DNA from: Streptococcus suis
GTDB taxonomy: Bacteria > Bacillota > Bacilli > Lactobacillales > Streptococcaceae
Assembly: GCF_024509525.1 (NCBI RefSeq)
Contig: NZ_JAMWEM010000002.1
Span: 248,001 to 312,000, forward strand
Direction of reading: 5' to 3'
Length of the DNA: 64,000 nucleotides
In this document: piece after piece, positions 8,606-17,308 of the stretch
Numbering within the stretch: position 1 is the first letter of the stretch
Layout: every line of letters begins with the position of its first letter
Notes under the pieces: model-generated
The model's database searches: none
The model's input: only the letters and a program-made list of their open reading frames with translations
Told to the model about the DNA's origin: nothing
Position numbers and translations under genes: made by a program

Positions 8606-9837
8606 TGCAATTAAGAGAACTTAGCCTAGAAGAATATCAGAACCACGCCCGAAAGGTCTCTCACCGTTCCTTTATGCAAACAGAAGAAATGGCAGAGCTA
8701 CTTAGGAAACGTGGCATGACCGTCCGTTTTGTCGGATTAGTCCAGAATCAAACTATCATGGTAGCCGCTCTGGTTTATAAAATAGCTATGACAGGAGGGT
8801 GGCACATGGAAATCAATTCTGGCCCTGTCTATCAGGATGAAAGATACCTCCACGACTTCTATCGCTTGCTCAAGGACTATGCCAAGCAAAATGGTGCCCT
8901 TGAACTAATTGTCAAACCATATAGTACCTATCAAACCTTCGATAGCAACGGTCAAGCTACTGGACCTGAAAATAACCAGCTTGTAAAAGACCTAGTTGAT
9001 TGTGGTTATTCCTTCGATGGTCTGCAAACTGGTTATCCTGGTGGAGAACCCGATTGGCATTATATAAAAAAACTTAATGGAGTAACCGAAGAAAATTTAG
9101 TTGCTTCCTTCAGTAAAAAAGGTAAAACCTTAAGCAAAAAGACCAATTCCTTCGGTCTGCAAGTCAAGGTCCTAAAACGTGAAGAACTTCCTGCTTTTAA
9201 GGCTGTAACTTCTGCTACCTCTGATCGAAGAGAATATACAGATAAGAGTCTAGACTATTACCAAGACTTCTTTGATGCATTTGGAGATAAGGCTGAATTC
9301 ACTTTGGCCACCATTAACTTCCCACATTATTTGGAACAATTAGAATCTAGTCAAGCTAGTCTCAAAAAAACATTATCTGCCATCCAATCAGAGTTGGATA
9401 AAAATCCCAATTCCCGTAAAAAGCAAAATGAACACCGGGAAATTTCCAGTCAAATCGCAAGTTTTGATCAACGTAAAAAAGAGGCGCAAGTTTGGATTGA
9501 GCAATACGGCCACGAAGATGTTGCCCTGGCTGCCAGTCTCTTTATCTATACAGAGCATGAATTGGTCTACCTTTTCAGCGGCTCTCTGACTGAATTTAAT
9601 AGCTTCTATGCCCCTATGCTCCTACAAGAATATGCTATGAAAGGAGCAATCAAGCGTGGTATTTCTTTCTATACCTTACTTGGTATCACCGGGAAATTTG
9701 ACGGTTCAGATGGAGTCTTACGCTTCAAGCAAAACTTCAATGGCTCGATTGTACGAAAAATGGGAACCTTCCGTTATTATCCACATCCCCTCAAATATAA
9801 ATCAATACAATTCATAAAAAAAATACTGGGTAGATAA
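8605..9837 (+). CDS. murN: MurN-type peptidoglycan bridge aminoacyltransferase
   Basis: A 410-residue FemABX-family protein, paralogous to the gene before it, with the helical arm at about 250-300 (SQASLKKTLSAIQSELDKN) between the two acyltransferase lobes. In streptococci MurN adds the second residue (Ala) to the side chain begun by MurM. The start codon overlaps the murM stop (TGATG), so the pair is translationally coupled. The C-terminus is basic (KYKSIQFIKKILGR), suited to peripheral membrane contact. It ends at a strong bidirectional hairpin. Confidence 0.85.
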   Translation: MQLRELSLEEYQNHARKVSHRSFMQTEEMAELLRKRGMTVRFVGLVQNQTIMVAALVYKIAMTGGWHMEINSGPVYQDERYLHDFYRLLKDYAKQNGALELIVKPYSTYQTFDSNGQATGPENNQLVKDLVDCGYSFDGLQTGYPGGEPDWHYIKKLNGVTEENLVASFSKKGKTLSKKTNSFGLQVKVLKREELPAFKAVTSATSDRREYTDKSLDYYQDFFDAFGDKAEFTLATINFPHYLEQLESSQASLKKTLSAIQSELDKNPNSRKKQNEHREISSQIASFDQRKKEAQVWIEQYGHEDVALAASLFIYTEHELVYLFSGSLTEFNSFYAPMLLQEYAMKGAIKRGISFYTLLGITGKFDGSDGVLRFKQNFNGSIVRKMGTFRYYPHPLKYKSIQFIKKILGR

Positions 9838-9863
9838 AAAAGTTGGGATTTCCCAACTTTTTT
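9836..9863. terminator. Bidirectional terminator between murN and the GNAT gene
   Basis: The sequence has A-run, AGTTGGGA, TT, TCCCAACT and T-run, giving a perfect 8-bp stem flanked by A on one side and T on the other. It can end transcription from both convergent genes. Confidence 0.85.
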
Positions 9864-10329
9864 AATCGATTACTTGCTCCATGCGGAACTTTTGCGGTTT
9901 CATGCCTAAGCGTTCGTAGAATCGTACCGCTCCTGCATTGTCTGCCCAGACATCGAGAGTAAGATTATGGCAGCCCTGCTCCTTTGCGTAGGAAAGAGCA
10001 AAATCATAGAGTTGCTCACCAATTTTTTGACCACGAGCTGTGCTTGCCACACACAAATCATCGATAAACAAGGTCTTGGCTGGCTCTAGGACATCACCCG
10101 TCGCAGTTGCTAATTCGCAAAATAGATGACCCACTACTTTCCCGTCTACTTCATAAACAAAAACCGGCTTAGTAGGATTGTCCAAAAGAGCACTTAATTC
10201 TTCCTCAGAAAATTTTTGCCCAGAACTTCTAAAAATATCTGGCCGCACCTGATGATGGACTTGTAAAATATCTTGTAACAATTCATTTAATACTGGAATA
10301 TCTGACATTCGAGCTTTGCGTATGGTCAT
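9862..10329 (-). CDS. GNAT-family N-acetyltransferase
   Basis: A 155-residue cytosolic protein with the GNAT fold. DLCVASTARGQKIGEQLY (about 91-108) is the acetyl-CoA-binding motif A (Q/RxxGxG/A form), and NAGAVRFYERLGM near the C-terminus is motif B. The substrate is unknown: these single-domain enzymes may acetylate small molecules or protein N-termini. The start at 10329 is preceded by an AT-rich promoter region. It is a single-gene unit convergent with murN. Confidence 0.75.
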   Translation of the reverse strand: MTIRKARMSDIPVLNELLQDILQVHHQVRPDIFRSSGQKFSEEELSALLDNPTKPVFVYEVDGKVVGHLFCELATATGDVLEPAKTLFIDDLCVASTARGQKIGEQLYDFALSYAKEQGCHNLTLDVWADNAGAVRFYERLGMKPQKFRMEQVID

Positions 10330-10392
10330 AAAAAATCTACCCTATTTTTTATTTTTTTTCATTATAACACAAGTTTATTTTTTAATAAAATA

Positions 10393-10497
10393 GGTCTATA
10401 GACCGATGAAATATCTGAAAATTCGGTTATACTATAAGTGTATCCTAAAATTTTTCATAAATCTCCTTAAAATCAGTCTGCTATGGCTGGTTTTTTG
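10393..10497 (+). other. Non-coding stretch with a perfect palindrome and an orphan terminator
   Basis: GGTCTATAGACC (10393-10404) is a perfect 12-bp palindrome. Downstream is a promoter-like TATACTATAAG, and about 40 bp later a hairpin AAAATCAG-N10-CTGGTTTT followed by Ts (about 10468-10495). No gene on this strand ends here, so the terminator could close a short non-coding RNA. The 262-bp gap otherwise holds only the promoters of the two flanking genes. Confidence 0.35.
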
Positions 10498-10535
10498 TTC
10501 TCATTCCGATGTCACACTTGATTCTACTATCCATA

Positions 10536-10564
10536 TTGCATCTTCGAAATAGGAATGCTATACT
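10536..10564 (+). promoter_or_regulatory. SigA-type promoter of the YiaA/B gene
   Basis: TTGCAT (10536-10541) and TATACT (10559-10564) are separated by 17 bp, and the start codon follows 29 bp downstream. Confidence 0.7.
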
Positions 10565-10592
10565 TAAACCAATAAGAAAAAGGAGATTTGTT

Positions 10593-10865
10593 ATGAACAA
10601 AGTGAAAAAGAAAGTTTATCGAAACACACCTGCCTTTACAATGATGGCCTGGGCTTCCTTCTGCTTCTTTGCGGCCTTAATTTTGATTGGCCTGTATACC
10701 TTAAAAGAGCCACTTATGGTGAAGGGCTACTACCTGATGGGAGCGGTAGGACTCATTTCCTCTTCCTTCACTGTCTCAAAGGTTGTCCGTGATAATCAGG
10801 AAGATGAAGATAATTACAATCATCTCTTGCAACAAGCTGCTTATAATACTGAAGAAGAAAAATAA
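10593..10865 (+). CDS. YiaA/YiaB-type small inner-membrane protein
   Basis: A 90-residue protein with two membrane helices (about 13-36 and 44-64) joined by a short loop, with a charged acidic C-terminus (DNQEDEDNYNHLL). The pattern NTPAF...A...GLY...GYY...S..K.VRD matches the YiaAB two-helix domain; its function is unknown. The start at 10593 has AAGGAG 8 bases upstream; an open frame extends further 5' but lacks a ribosome site and crosses the promoter. It is monocistronic, between its own promoter and terminator. Confidence 0.7.
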   Translation: MNKVKKKVYRNTPAFTMMAWASFCFFAALILIGLYTLKEPLMVKGYYLMGAVGLISSSFTVSKVVRDNQEDEDNYNHLLQQAAYNTEEEK

Positions 10866-10870
10866 TCAAT

Positions 10871-10900
10871 AAGCCAGACTAGCCGTGACTAGTTTGGCTT
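10871..10900 (+). terminator. Terminator of the YiaA/B gene
   Basis: AAGCCAGACTAG-CCGTGA-CTAGTTTGGCTT forms a 12-bp stem with one G-T pair, followed by TTTAC. It starts 5 bp after the stop codon. Confidence 0.8.
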
Positions 10901-10977
10901 TTACTGTCCTCCCCCCTAAAGAAAAGACGGTCGCAAGTCCTTTCCCACTCACTCAAATCTCTACACCCTCAATAAAG

Positions 10978-11017
10978 AAAAAACAGCCTGCAACCAAAAT
11001 CGGTTACCTGCTGTTTT
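10978..11017 (-). terminator. Terminator of the MucBP surface-protein gene
   Basis: On the minus strand an AAAACAGC/GCTGTTTT stem continues into GGTAACC/GGTT pairing and ends in TTTTTTC. It lies 11 bp after the gene's stop. Confidence 0.7.
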
Positions 11018-11027
11018 AAATGCTTAC

Positions 11028-12403
11028 TTAAAATTCAGACACAATATCCACCACAGCACCATAATAGTAATCTACATAAGTGACACCTGAGGAAAGTACA
11101 CCACTGGCATTCCCTACAATTTTACCTAATCTAGCTTCATAGAACATCAAAGTAAACGCCACTGGATACTGACTAATCCCTATGCCACTTACAATCTCCC
11201 CAATTGTTTTATCGACAAAAAGTGGTAAAGTCCGATAACCATGATTGAAAACCTTATTCGGATCCACACTACCATCTGAACCCTTAATTTTTACGATATT
11301 ATCGATAATCAATCTATTGGCTGGATCAATAATTCTACTATTATAATCTTCCAACCATTGTCTATCAGAGGCTGATATAGGCTCTGATATATCCACAAGA
11401 CTGTAGAAACCAGCTTGGACTCCATTATTTTGAGGGTCGTAATACATTTTGTACCCCAAGTTTGTCACATCATAGCTGGTGCCAACCTTTTGTTTGACAG
11501 CAGTATTGTCATCCGCAATCTTATTGCCAAAGGCGTCAAAGTAGCGGACGATGACCTTGCCTGCTTCCGCATAGACATAAGTCACTTCAGTCGTTCCCTT
11601 AGTAACAGTACCGCTCTCTGTACCTTCTACGCGGTCGAGCATGTAGAAGCCGCTTGCCACGTCTAGCTCATCTGGTTTCTCTGTCGTATTATCAGCTGTA
11701 TTGTAGCTGGTGCCGACAGGGACGTCGCTGCTGTCTACGTAGTCTGGCTGAAGGGTATTACCATTGGCATCGACATAGTGGACGATGACGCTACCGGTCT
11801 CTTTAGCAGGTGGAGTGGTTGGGGTGGTTGGGGTAGTTGGAGCTGCTTTTTGTTCGACGATGTAGCCTACATAGTGGTAGTCGCCGATGGTCTGCTCTGG
11901 TGAGTGAGTAAGTATAGGTCGCGCCAATCGTCGTTGTATCTGTGACAACATCTCCAAGGGCACGTACTGCGGCTTGGGCAGAAAAACCTGTCAAACCTGC
12001 TCCTGAAGCGGCAAGAAAGACAATCAAGTACTTCCGCGTCTTCTTATGACGGAAGAAGAGGTAACCTGAAAGACCGAGTAAGCCCAGTCCTACCACGAAG
12101 GTGGCGATGGATTGGTCCACACCTGTACTTGGAAGAGCCTTGCCTGTCTTAGACACAGGTGTGACAGAGCCTGACTCCTTATCATAGACCAGAATGTAGT
12201 CTACTTGAGCTTGGATAATTTGTTCGTTTGGGGGTGACAGGATTGACCTGAGCTTTTTGGGCGTCAGTCAGCTCTGAATGAGCCTTGTAGGTCAAGCTGA
12301 CATTACTTGGTGTTGCTGCTGCAACTGTCGGTGCTAGAAAAGCCGTACCAATTGCCAAACCAGCAACGAGTTGCTTCCAGCTTCCAAGATGATGCTGTTT
12401 CAT
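11028..12403 (-). pseudogene. Frameshifted MucBP-domain surface protein with an N-terminal LPXTG signal
   Basis: Three minus-strand frames join into one protein of about 450 residues. The first (12403 to about 12231) gives a signal peptide (MKQHHLGSWKQLVAGLAIG, then FLAPTVAAA) and SLTYKAHSELTDAQKAQ. A slip in a run of five C at about 12231-12235 moves to the second frame: NEQIIQAQVDYILVYDKESG, LPSTG, a membrane segment (FVVGLGLLGLSGYLFF), RHKKTRK, a second hydrophobic segment (YLIVFLAASGAGLTGFSAQA) and VVTDTTTIGATYTY. Another slip near 11908 enters the third frame: YHYVGYIVEQK, a PTTPTTPTTPP linker, two MucBP-like repeats (VIVHYVDANGNTLQPDYVD; VIVRYFDAFGNKIADD) and a unique C-terminus with no anchor. 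The sorting signal therefore sits near the N-terminus, as in streptococcal IgA1/Zmp proteases. Two frameshifts make it a probable pseudogene unless the calls are errors. Confidence 0.75.
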
Positions 12404-12878
12404 ATAAAACTCTTTTTTTGTTTATCATCGAGGCTGGGCAGAAAGCCTAGCACCTCTTCTCAGAGTTCGTGTCAACATCTCAGCGCAGTGGTTGATTGGC
12501 AGATTTGTTCGTGTTTTACACTCCAAATCTGGCCATTACGACTGTTGCGAACAGAGTTCGCTTCATCTCCAACCTCAAACTGTCTCCCAGACAGTTTTTC
12601 CCACTCCCTGTCAAGTGAAATGTTGCTGAAATAAGCAATTATTTGCTGGAGCTTTTGATAGCCTTCAGGGGGCGCTAGCTTATTTAGCTGGAACTGGTTT
12701 TAGAGCAACTGTTGATTTTTGCTTTGGCTCTAACCGCCTAGAATCATTCCTTTGACTAATTGATAAAAAATACGGAAAAAGCTCGTCTGACAAGCTAGAA
12801 AGTACGATGTGACGGCTTTTTCACGTTCATCCCATCTCTTTTATTTTTAGGGAAAGGGATGAAATAGTCTATCTCCAG
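12404..12878. other. Long non-coding region upstream of the MucBP gene with hairpins
   Basis: About 475 bp with no convincing gene. It holds a GCGAAC-AGA-GTTCGC hairpin (12547-12561) and a perfect AAACTGTCT-CCC-AGACAGTTT hairpin followed by T (12577-12599) that could terminate plus-strand transcription. It resembles intergenic modules that I recall being repeated in S. suis genomes. A short open plus-strand stretch from about 12627 encodes AGAFDSLQGALAYLAGTGF-like residues without a start codon or ribosome site; I cannot identify it. A TTGACA occurs on the minus strand near 12470 without a good -10. Confidence 0.35.
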
Positions 12879-12963
12879 TTTTCAAGCAAATAATAAAAAG
12901 GTCCAGCGGACCTCATTTTGCTCTCCTATTTTCAAACAAAAGATAAAAAGGTCCACTGGACCT
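12879..12963 (-). repeat. Tandem 35-bp direct repeat containing two terminator hairpins
   Basis: Copies at 12879-12913 and 12929-12963 (50-bp period) share TTTTCAA(G/A)CAAA and ATAAAAAGGTCC followed by GGACCT; they differ at only a few positions. Each contains a GGTCC...GGACC stem. The gene-proximal copy is the stronger terminator, and the distal one has lost its T-run symmetry. Confidence 0.7.
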
Positions 12964-12967
12964 TTTT
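12945..12967 (-). terminator. Terminator of the HU gene
   Basis: A perfect 10-bp stem, AAAAAGGTCC-ACT-GGACCTTTTT, begins 2 bp after the HU stop. It is symmetric and could act in both directions. Confidence 0.85.
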
Positions 12968-12968
12968 A

Positions 12969-13244
12969 TTATTTTACAGCGTCTTTAAGAGCTTTACCAG
13001 CTTTAAATGCTGGAACTTTTGAAGCTGCGATTTCGATTTCTTTACCAGTTTGTGGGTTGCGACCTTTACGTGCTGCACGCTCACGAACTTCAAAGTTACC
13101 GAAGCCAATCAATTGTACTTTTTCACCAGCTGCAAGGTAGTCCGCTACTGCTGCAAATACTGCATCAACAGCTGCTGCTGAATCTTTTTTAGTCAATGAA
13201 GTTGCTTCTGCAACTTTTGCAATCAAATCTTGTTTGTTAGCCAT
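12969..13244 (-). CDS. hup: HU-family DNA-binding histone-like protein
   Basis: A 91-residue basic protein with the HU signature [20 protein letters not shown] (about 47-66), the beta-arm that intercalates into the minor groove. It begins [20 protein letters not shown] and ends [12 protein letters not shown], both typical. HU homodimers compact the nucleoid and assist replication, repair and recombination. The length is standard. It has its own consensus promoter and strong terminator and is normally a single highly expressed essential gene in streptococci (hup/hlpA). The ribosome site is GGAGGA. Confidence 0.95.
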   Translation of the reverse strand: MANKQDLIAKVAEATSLTKKDSAAAVDAVFAAVADYLAAGEKVQLIGFGNFEVRERAARKGRNPQTGKEIEIAASKVPAFKAGKALKDAVK

Positions 13245-13290
13245 GTGCTAAGTCCTCCAATAATTTTCTGAGTTAATTACTCACCACTAT

Positions 13291-13319
13291 ATAGTACCTA
13301 ATTTTAGGGAAATGGTCAA
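13291..13319 (-). promoter_or_regulatory. Promoter of the HU gene
   Basis: On the minus strand TTGACC (13319-13314) and TACTAT (13296-13291) have a 17-bp spacer. The start codon lies 47 bp downstream of the -10. Confidence 0.75.
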
Positions 13320-13323
13320 GTTT

Positions 13324-13926
13324 TTACCCCGAATTTGTTGACTTTTTATATAAATCAAAAATAATCTGATTATTATATAAATCAATGGTATTAGCCTTGA
13401 TATAAATCCCAAAATCGTTCTCTATCTCTGTCAATAAAATACTCACTGTAGACTGTTCTGCATCAACCGTAACAAAACTTGGAAGCTTATAGCTTTTCTG
13501 CACATAAGTCAATATTTCCTTGGTTGGGAGCGAGAGAGTCCCTGCTGATATTTCGGTAATCGTTAGCAATATATTGCCATTTTCCAATTTATTAGGCTGG
13601 AAATAGATATAAAGCGGTACCTTCGTTCCAAATACTTCATAGCTTGCTTCAAATAGAACCTGTTGATTGGTCGCATAAAGCTTATAAGAAGCATCTTTGG
13701 TTTGGTATTCTTCCAAGTAAGCTGCGACGGTATCATTTAACTGGTCACGCGTCGTTGTAAAAGTCCCAATCTGTGCATCTGATTCGCTACTACTAATTTG
13801 ACTTGTATTTTCTCGACTAGTGGTAACTCGGCTAATAAGGACAATTGATAAGCCAAGCAAGCAGGATAACAAGAGTAAAAATGCCCATTTCCAGATATTA
13901 AGATTACCAGTTTTTCTTTGTCTCAC
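13324..13926 (-). CDS. ypmS: YpmS family (DUF2140) membrane-anchored protein
   Basis: A 200-residue protein with one N-terminal membrane segment (about 14-33, AFLLLLSCLLGLSIVLI) and an extracytoplasmic domain. The IYFQPNKLENGNILLTITEI and LPTKEILTYVQKSYKLP stretches match the YpmS/DUF2140 family as I know it. The function is unknown, but the gene is regularly found after ypmR, as here (23-bp overlap with it). A role at the cell envelope is inferred from topology only. It is the last gene of the degV-ypmR-ypmS unit, and no terminator is visible before the HU promoter. Confidence 0.75.
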   Translation of the reverse strand: MRQRKTGNLNIWKWAFLLLLSCLLGLSIVLISRVTTSRENTSQISSSESDAQIGTFTTTRDQLNDTVAAYLEEYQTKDASYKLYATNQQVLFEASYEVFGTKVPLYIYFQPNKLENGNILLTITEISAGTLSLPTKEILTYVQKSYKLPSFVTVDAEQSTVSILLTEIENDFGIYIKANTIDLYNNQIIFDLYKKSTNSG

Positions 13927-14728
13927 GAATTTTCTCCATTACTGCTTCTTTGATAATTTCATATCCTGTATTATTTGGGTGGAAGGAGTCTTCTTCATAG
14001 AGGAGATTATTAGAGGTGATATCTGATTGACTAATTCCTTCTTCGCCTTCTATTCCCTTATACAAGAGATCATTAATTGGTATAAAATAGACCTTATCTA
14101 AGTCGCTGACTGCATCTTCAGAAACTTGATTCCAATTATCTACTATTGTTTGCATCTCCGTCATCTCAGGAAAGTTTAAGTAGAAAGGATTATAGATTCC
14201 TACAAGGTAGATGGGTAAGTCTGGATTGTTTTCTCTCGCTTTTTTGATAATCTGCAGTAGTCGTTGACTATATTCCTGTGCAGGCTTATCAAATGTACTT
14301 ACTTCCAAGTTAGCGATATTTTCTAGAATAGCCTTGCGTAAATCATTCCCGCCAACTGTCAGAGTCATAAAGTCAGCAGTTTTCAAGCTTTCACCGATAG
14401 CTGTGTCTTTTTTCATTCGTTTAAGAATCTGGCTACTAGTATTTCCTGAGACTCCATAGTTTTCATAACTGACCTCATAGCCATATTCATTGGTTAGAGA
14501 TTGGGCTAGAAGTGGGACAAAACCTCCCTGACTGGTCGTATCTCCCACTCCTTCTGTTAACGAATCGCCTAAAGCAACATAATGCAGACTACTTGTGCTT
14601 TTTTCTTTAAAGTCCTCAGACATTAAACGAGGCTGTGCTGATGGAATCAAGAGATAAAATAGCAATAGAAAACCTAGCAGACTACTGAAAAAGACGACTA
14701 GGTTTTGTAAAATCTTGCGACTATTCAT
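13904..14728 (-). CDS. ypmR: SGNH/GDSL-type lipase/esterase (YpmR)
   Basis: From the Met at 14728 it has 274 residues. A membrane anchor spans about 10-30 ([19 protein letters not shown]). The SGNH residues are visible: GDSLTEG at 54-60 (nucleophile Ser56), the Gly of [10 protein letters not shown], the Asn of VGGNDLRKA, and [10 protein letters not shown] with the catalytic His. It probably hydrolyses an ester at the outer membrane face; the substrate is unknown. The chosen start overlaps the degV stop (ATGAATAG), implying translational re-initiation; a longer open frame upstream lies within degV. Confidence 0.82.
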   Translation of the reverse strand: MNSRKILQNLVVFFSSLLGFLLLFYLLIPSAQPRLMSEDFKEKSTSSLHYVALGDSLTEGVGDTTSQGGFVPLLAQSLTNEYGYEVSYENYGVSGNTSSQILKRMKKDTAIGESLKTADFMTLTVGGNDLRKAILENIANLEVSTFDKPAQEYSQRLLQIIKKARENNPDLPIYLVGIYNPFYLNFPEMTEMQTIVDNWNQVSEDAVSDLDKVYFIPINDLLYKGIEGEEGISQSDITSNNLLYEEDSFHPNNTGYEIIKEAVMEKIRETKKNW

Positions 14729-15554
14729 AACGCACCAAAATAGCCCAGGCATCTTCGCCTGTATGGGTTTGAATGATTGACCCTGTCTCCAAAATAGGAA
14801 TATCTTGAGGGACAAAATCTTGTAATTTCGCTTTCATTTCCTCTGCAAAAGCAGAGGTCCCCGCGTAAGAAATCCCTAATTCAACCACTTTCTTACTCAC
14901 AAGGCTCTGAGCAAACTCATCCAGCCATTTCTTGAAAGTCTTAGCCCCACGTCCTTTTACAATTGGATTGAGCTGGTGGTTTTTCATTTCCATAATCACA
15001 CGGATGTTCAGCAAAGAACTCAAAAGGCCTGTCACACGACCAATTCGGCCACCTTTAACAAGATTTTCAAGAGTAGAAACTCCGATATAGAGCTCTGTCT
15101 TCTCCTGCACTCGCTCAATGGCTGCTAAGATTTCCTCTTTATTAGCACCTTCCTGTGCCAAACGTGCTGCTTCTACCACTTGGAATTTAGCTGCTTGGTC
15201 TGTAAACTGCGAATCAATCACTGTTACGTCTGCACCTGAAAGGGTAGCTCCCTGACGAGCTGCTTCTACCGTTCCTGAAAGAGCATGGGAAAGGTGAATA
15301 GCGATAATCTGACTACCATCCTTTGCTAAGTCAGAAAACACCTCAGCAAAAACCCCCACCGGTGGTTGGCTCGTCTTTGGAAGATTTTTGCTTTCTCGCA
15401 TGAGTTGAAGGAATTGCCCTTCACTCAAGTCAGCATCGGAGTATACAACTCCATCTACCATGACTGATAGAGGTACCACTGTAATGCCTAAACTTTCAAT
15501 TAAACTAGGCTCAATAGTGGTACTAGAGTCTGTTACAATTTTAATAGTACTCAT
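14721..15554 (-). CDS. degV: DegV family fatty-acid-binding protein
   Basis: A 277-residue cytosolic protein. [11 protein letters not shown] at the N-terminus, TSQPPVGVF around 80-90, [12 protein letters not shown] and [17 protein letters not shown] are the DegV signatures. DegV/FakB proteins bind a fatty acid and present it to the FakA kinase for incorporation into phospholipid; which acid this paralogue prefers is unknown. It starts a sub-operon with its own extended -10 promoter, 91 bp after recN. The ribosome site is a modest GTAGGAAAGT. Confidence 0.88.
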   Translation of the reverse strand: MSTIKIVTDSSTTIEPSLIESLGITVVPLSVMVDGVVYSDADLSEGQFLQLMRESKNLPKTSQPPVGVFAEVFSDLAKDGSQIIAIHLSHALSGTVEAARQGATLSGADVTVIDSQFTDQAAKFQVVEAARLAQEGANKEEILAAIERVQEKTELYIGVSTLENLVKGGRIGRVTGLLSSLLNIRVIMEMKNHQLNPIVKGRGAKTFKKWLDEFAQSLVSKKVVELGISYAGTSAFAEEMKAKLQDFVPQDIPILETGSIIQTHTGEDAWAILVRYE

Positions 15555-15586
15555 ATACTTTCCTACTCTTATTTCTTATTTTTACT

Positions 15587-15595
15587 ATTATATCA
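15587..15595 (-). promoter_or_regulatory. Extended -10 promoter of degV
   Basis: On the minus strand TGATATAAT (TATAAT at 15592-15587) lies 32 bp upstream of the degV start, in the only sizeable gap of this gene block. No good -35 is visible, which suits an extended -10 promoter. Confidence 0.6.
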
Positions 15596-15645
15596 AATAT
15601 TTACGAAAAAATGGACTCAACCTATCAAATTTCCCCATCCAATTT

Positions 15646-17307
15646 TCAGGCCTTTTCTAATAATTCTCTAGCCTGAGTTCGTGCAGCTTCTGACACCTTG
15701 TCGCCTGCCAGCATCTTAGCAATCTCCTCCACACGCTCCTCCTGCTCTAAGAGGCGGACGTGGGAAACAGTTTTGCTTTCGTCAGATACTTTTTCGATAA
15801 AGAACTGATGGTCCGCAATGGCAATGACCTGCGGCAAGTGGGAAATAGCCAATACTTGTCCAAACTGGCCGATTTTATAGATTTTTTGGGCAATGGCCTG
15901 GGCAACCCGACCAGATACCCCCGTATCAACCTCATCAAAAACGATTGACGTCTTGCCTTCCTTACGAGCAAAGGCTGATTTTATGGCCAACATCAGTCGG
16001 GACAATTCGCCACCAGATGCCACCTTCACCAAGGGTTTCAGGTCTTCACCAGGGTTTGTGGCAATGTAGAACTCCACTCCTTCATTGCCTTCTCGGTTGA
16101 ATTTTCCAGCTGTAAAGATGACTTGGAAGCGGGCTTTTTCCATATACAAGTCCTGCAATTCCTGACGGATTTCTTCTTCCAAAACAGTTGCTAAGTCATG
16201 TCGGGCTTGACTGAGCTGGCCTGCTAGGCTGACTACGTCCTTCTCCAAGCTCTTGAGCTGACTTTCCAAGTCTTCTCCAGACAGGTTGTTGCCTGTCAGC
16301 AGGTTATACTCTTCCGTTATCTTGCTGAGATAGTCCAACACATCGTCAACCTGACCACCGTACTTTTTAGTCATGGTATTGACCAAGTCCAAGCGCTGTT
16401 CTAGCTGCATGAGGCGGTTGCCGTCAAAATCAAGATCGTCTAGGATATCCCCCAAGCGTTTGGTTACTTCTTCCACCACATAATAGGACTCTGTCAGACT
16501 CATCGACAAATCTTTGTAGTCCTTGTCATATTCTTCTAAGCTTTGCAGGTCATTCATGGCCGAGCGAAGATTAGATAGGCTGGAAAAGTCTTCGTTATCC
16601 AGCATGGTGAAGGCGTTGGTCAGGGTATCGGCAATCTGCTTGTGGTTGAGCAATTTGTCCCGCTCCTGATGCAGTTCCACATCCTCTCCTGCCTTCAAGT
16701 CAGCCGCCTCAATCTCGGAAATCTGATACTCCAGCATCTCGATACGAGCCTTGTGTTCTTGCTCATTGCGTTGCTTTTCTTGGACTTGCTTGCGGAGGCT
16801 GCGATAGGCATCAAAGGTCGCTTGGTAGCGGTCCTTCAGTTCCCAAAAATCAGTCTGTCCAAAGCTATCTAGGAGGCGGATATGGTGTTGGGATTTCATG
16901 AGTTCTTCCTGGTCATGCTGGCCGTGAATATCGACCAGATACTGACCGACTTGTTTGAGAACAGACAGATTGACTAACTGACCGTTGATACGGCTGACTG
17001 ACCGTCCGTTTTGTAGGATTTCCCGTCGAATAATCAACTCGTCTGATACTTCAATCCCCTGTTCATCCAAAATCTGCTCCAAAGCTCTGCTATGTCCCAG
17101 AGAAAAAAGCCCTTCAATCTCAGCCTTGGGACAACCGTGTCGGATAACATCTGTTGTCGCCCGTGCTCCCAACATCAGATTCATGGCGTCGATAATAATA
17201 GACTTGCCGGCTCCTGTTTCCCCCGTCAAGACGGTCATGCCCTTGTCGAAAGTCAATGAGACTTCTTCAATAATAGCAAAATTCTTAATTGAAATATCTA
17301 GCAGCAT
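15646..17307 (-). CDS. recN: DNA repair protein RecN
   Basis: A 553-residue SMC-like ATPase. Walker A is GETGAGKS at 29-36, the ABC signature is ASGGELSRLMLAIK, Walker B is TSIVFDEVDTGVSG and the His switch is ISHLPQV; between about 160 and 380 lies the long coiled coil. RecN is recruited early to double-strand breaks and holds ends for RecA-dependent repair; in streptococci it also aids transformation. Its length is normal. It follows argR closely (1-bp gap to that stop), as in many Firmicutes. Confidence 0.95.
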   Translation of the reverse strand: MLLDISIKNFAIIEEVSLTFDKGMTVLTGETGAGKSIIIDAMNLMLGARATTDVIRHGCPKAEIEGLFSLGHSRALEQILDEQGIEVSDELIIRREILQNGRSVSRINGQLVNLSVLKQVGQYLVDIHGQHDQEELMKSQHHIRLLDSFGQTDFWELKDRYQATFDAYRSLRKQVQEKQRNEQEHKARIEMLEYQISEIEAADLKAGEDVELHQERDKLLNHKQIADTLTNAFTMLDNEDFSSLSNLRSAMNDLQSLEEYDKDYKDLSMSLTESYYVVEEVTKRLGDILDDLDFDGNRLMQLEQRLDLVNTMTKKYGGQVDDVLDYLSKITEEYNLLTGNNLSGEDLESQLKSLEKDVVSLAGQLSQARHDLATVLEEEIRQELQDLYMEKARFQVIFTAGKFNREGNEGVEFYIATNPGEDLKPLVKVASGGELSRLMLAIKSAFARKEGKTSIVFDEVDTGVSGRVAQAIAQKIYKIGQFGQVLAISHLPQVIAIADHQFFIEKVSDESKTVSHVRLLEQEERVEEIAKMLAGDKVSEAARTQARELLEKA

Positions 17308-17308
17308 A

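Noticed and set aside
12371-12634. Plus-strand open frame in the HU/MucBP intergenic region
   Set aside because: It overlaps the signal-peptide codons of the MucBP gene, has low-complexity Ser/Leu-rich composition, no ribosome site, and contains the intergenic hairpins.
12945-12967. CRISPR-like repeat suspicion from the two GGTCC hairpin copies
   Set aside because: There are only two copies, adjacent to a gene stop with U-runs; they are terminators. No spaced repeat array was found anywhere in the window.
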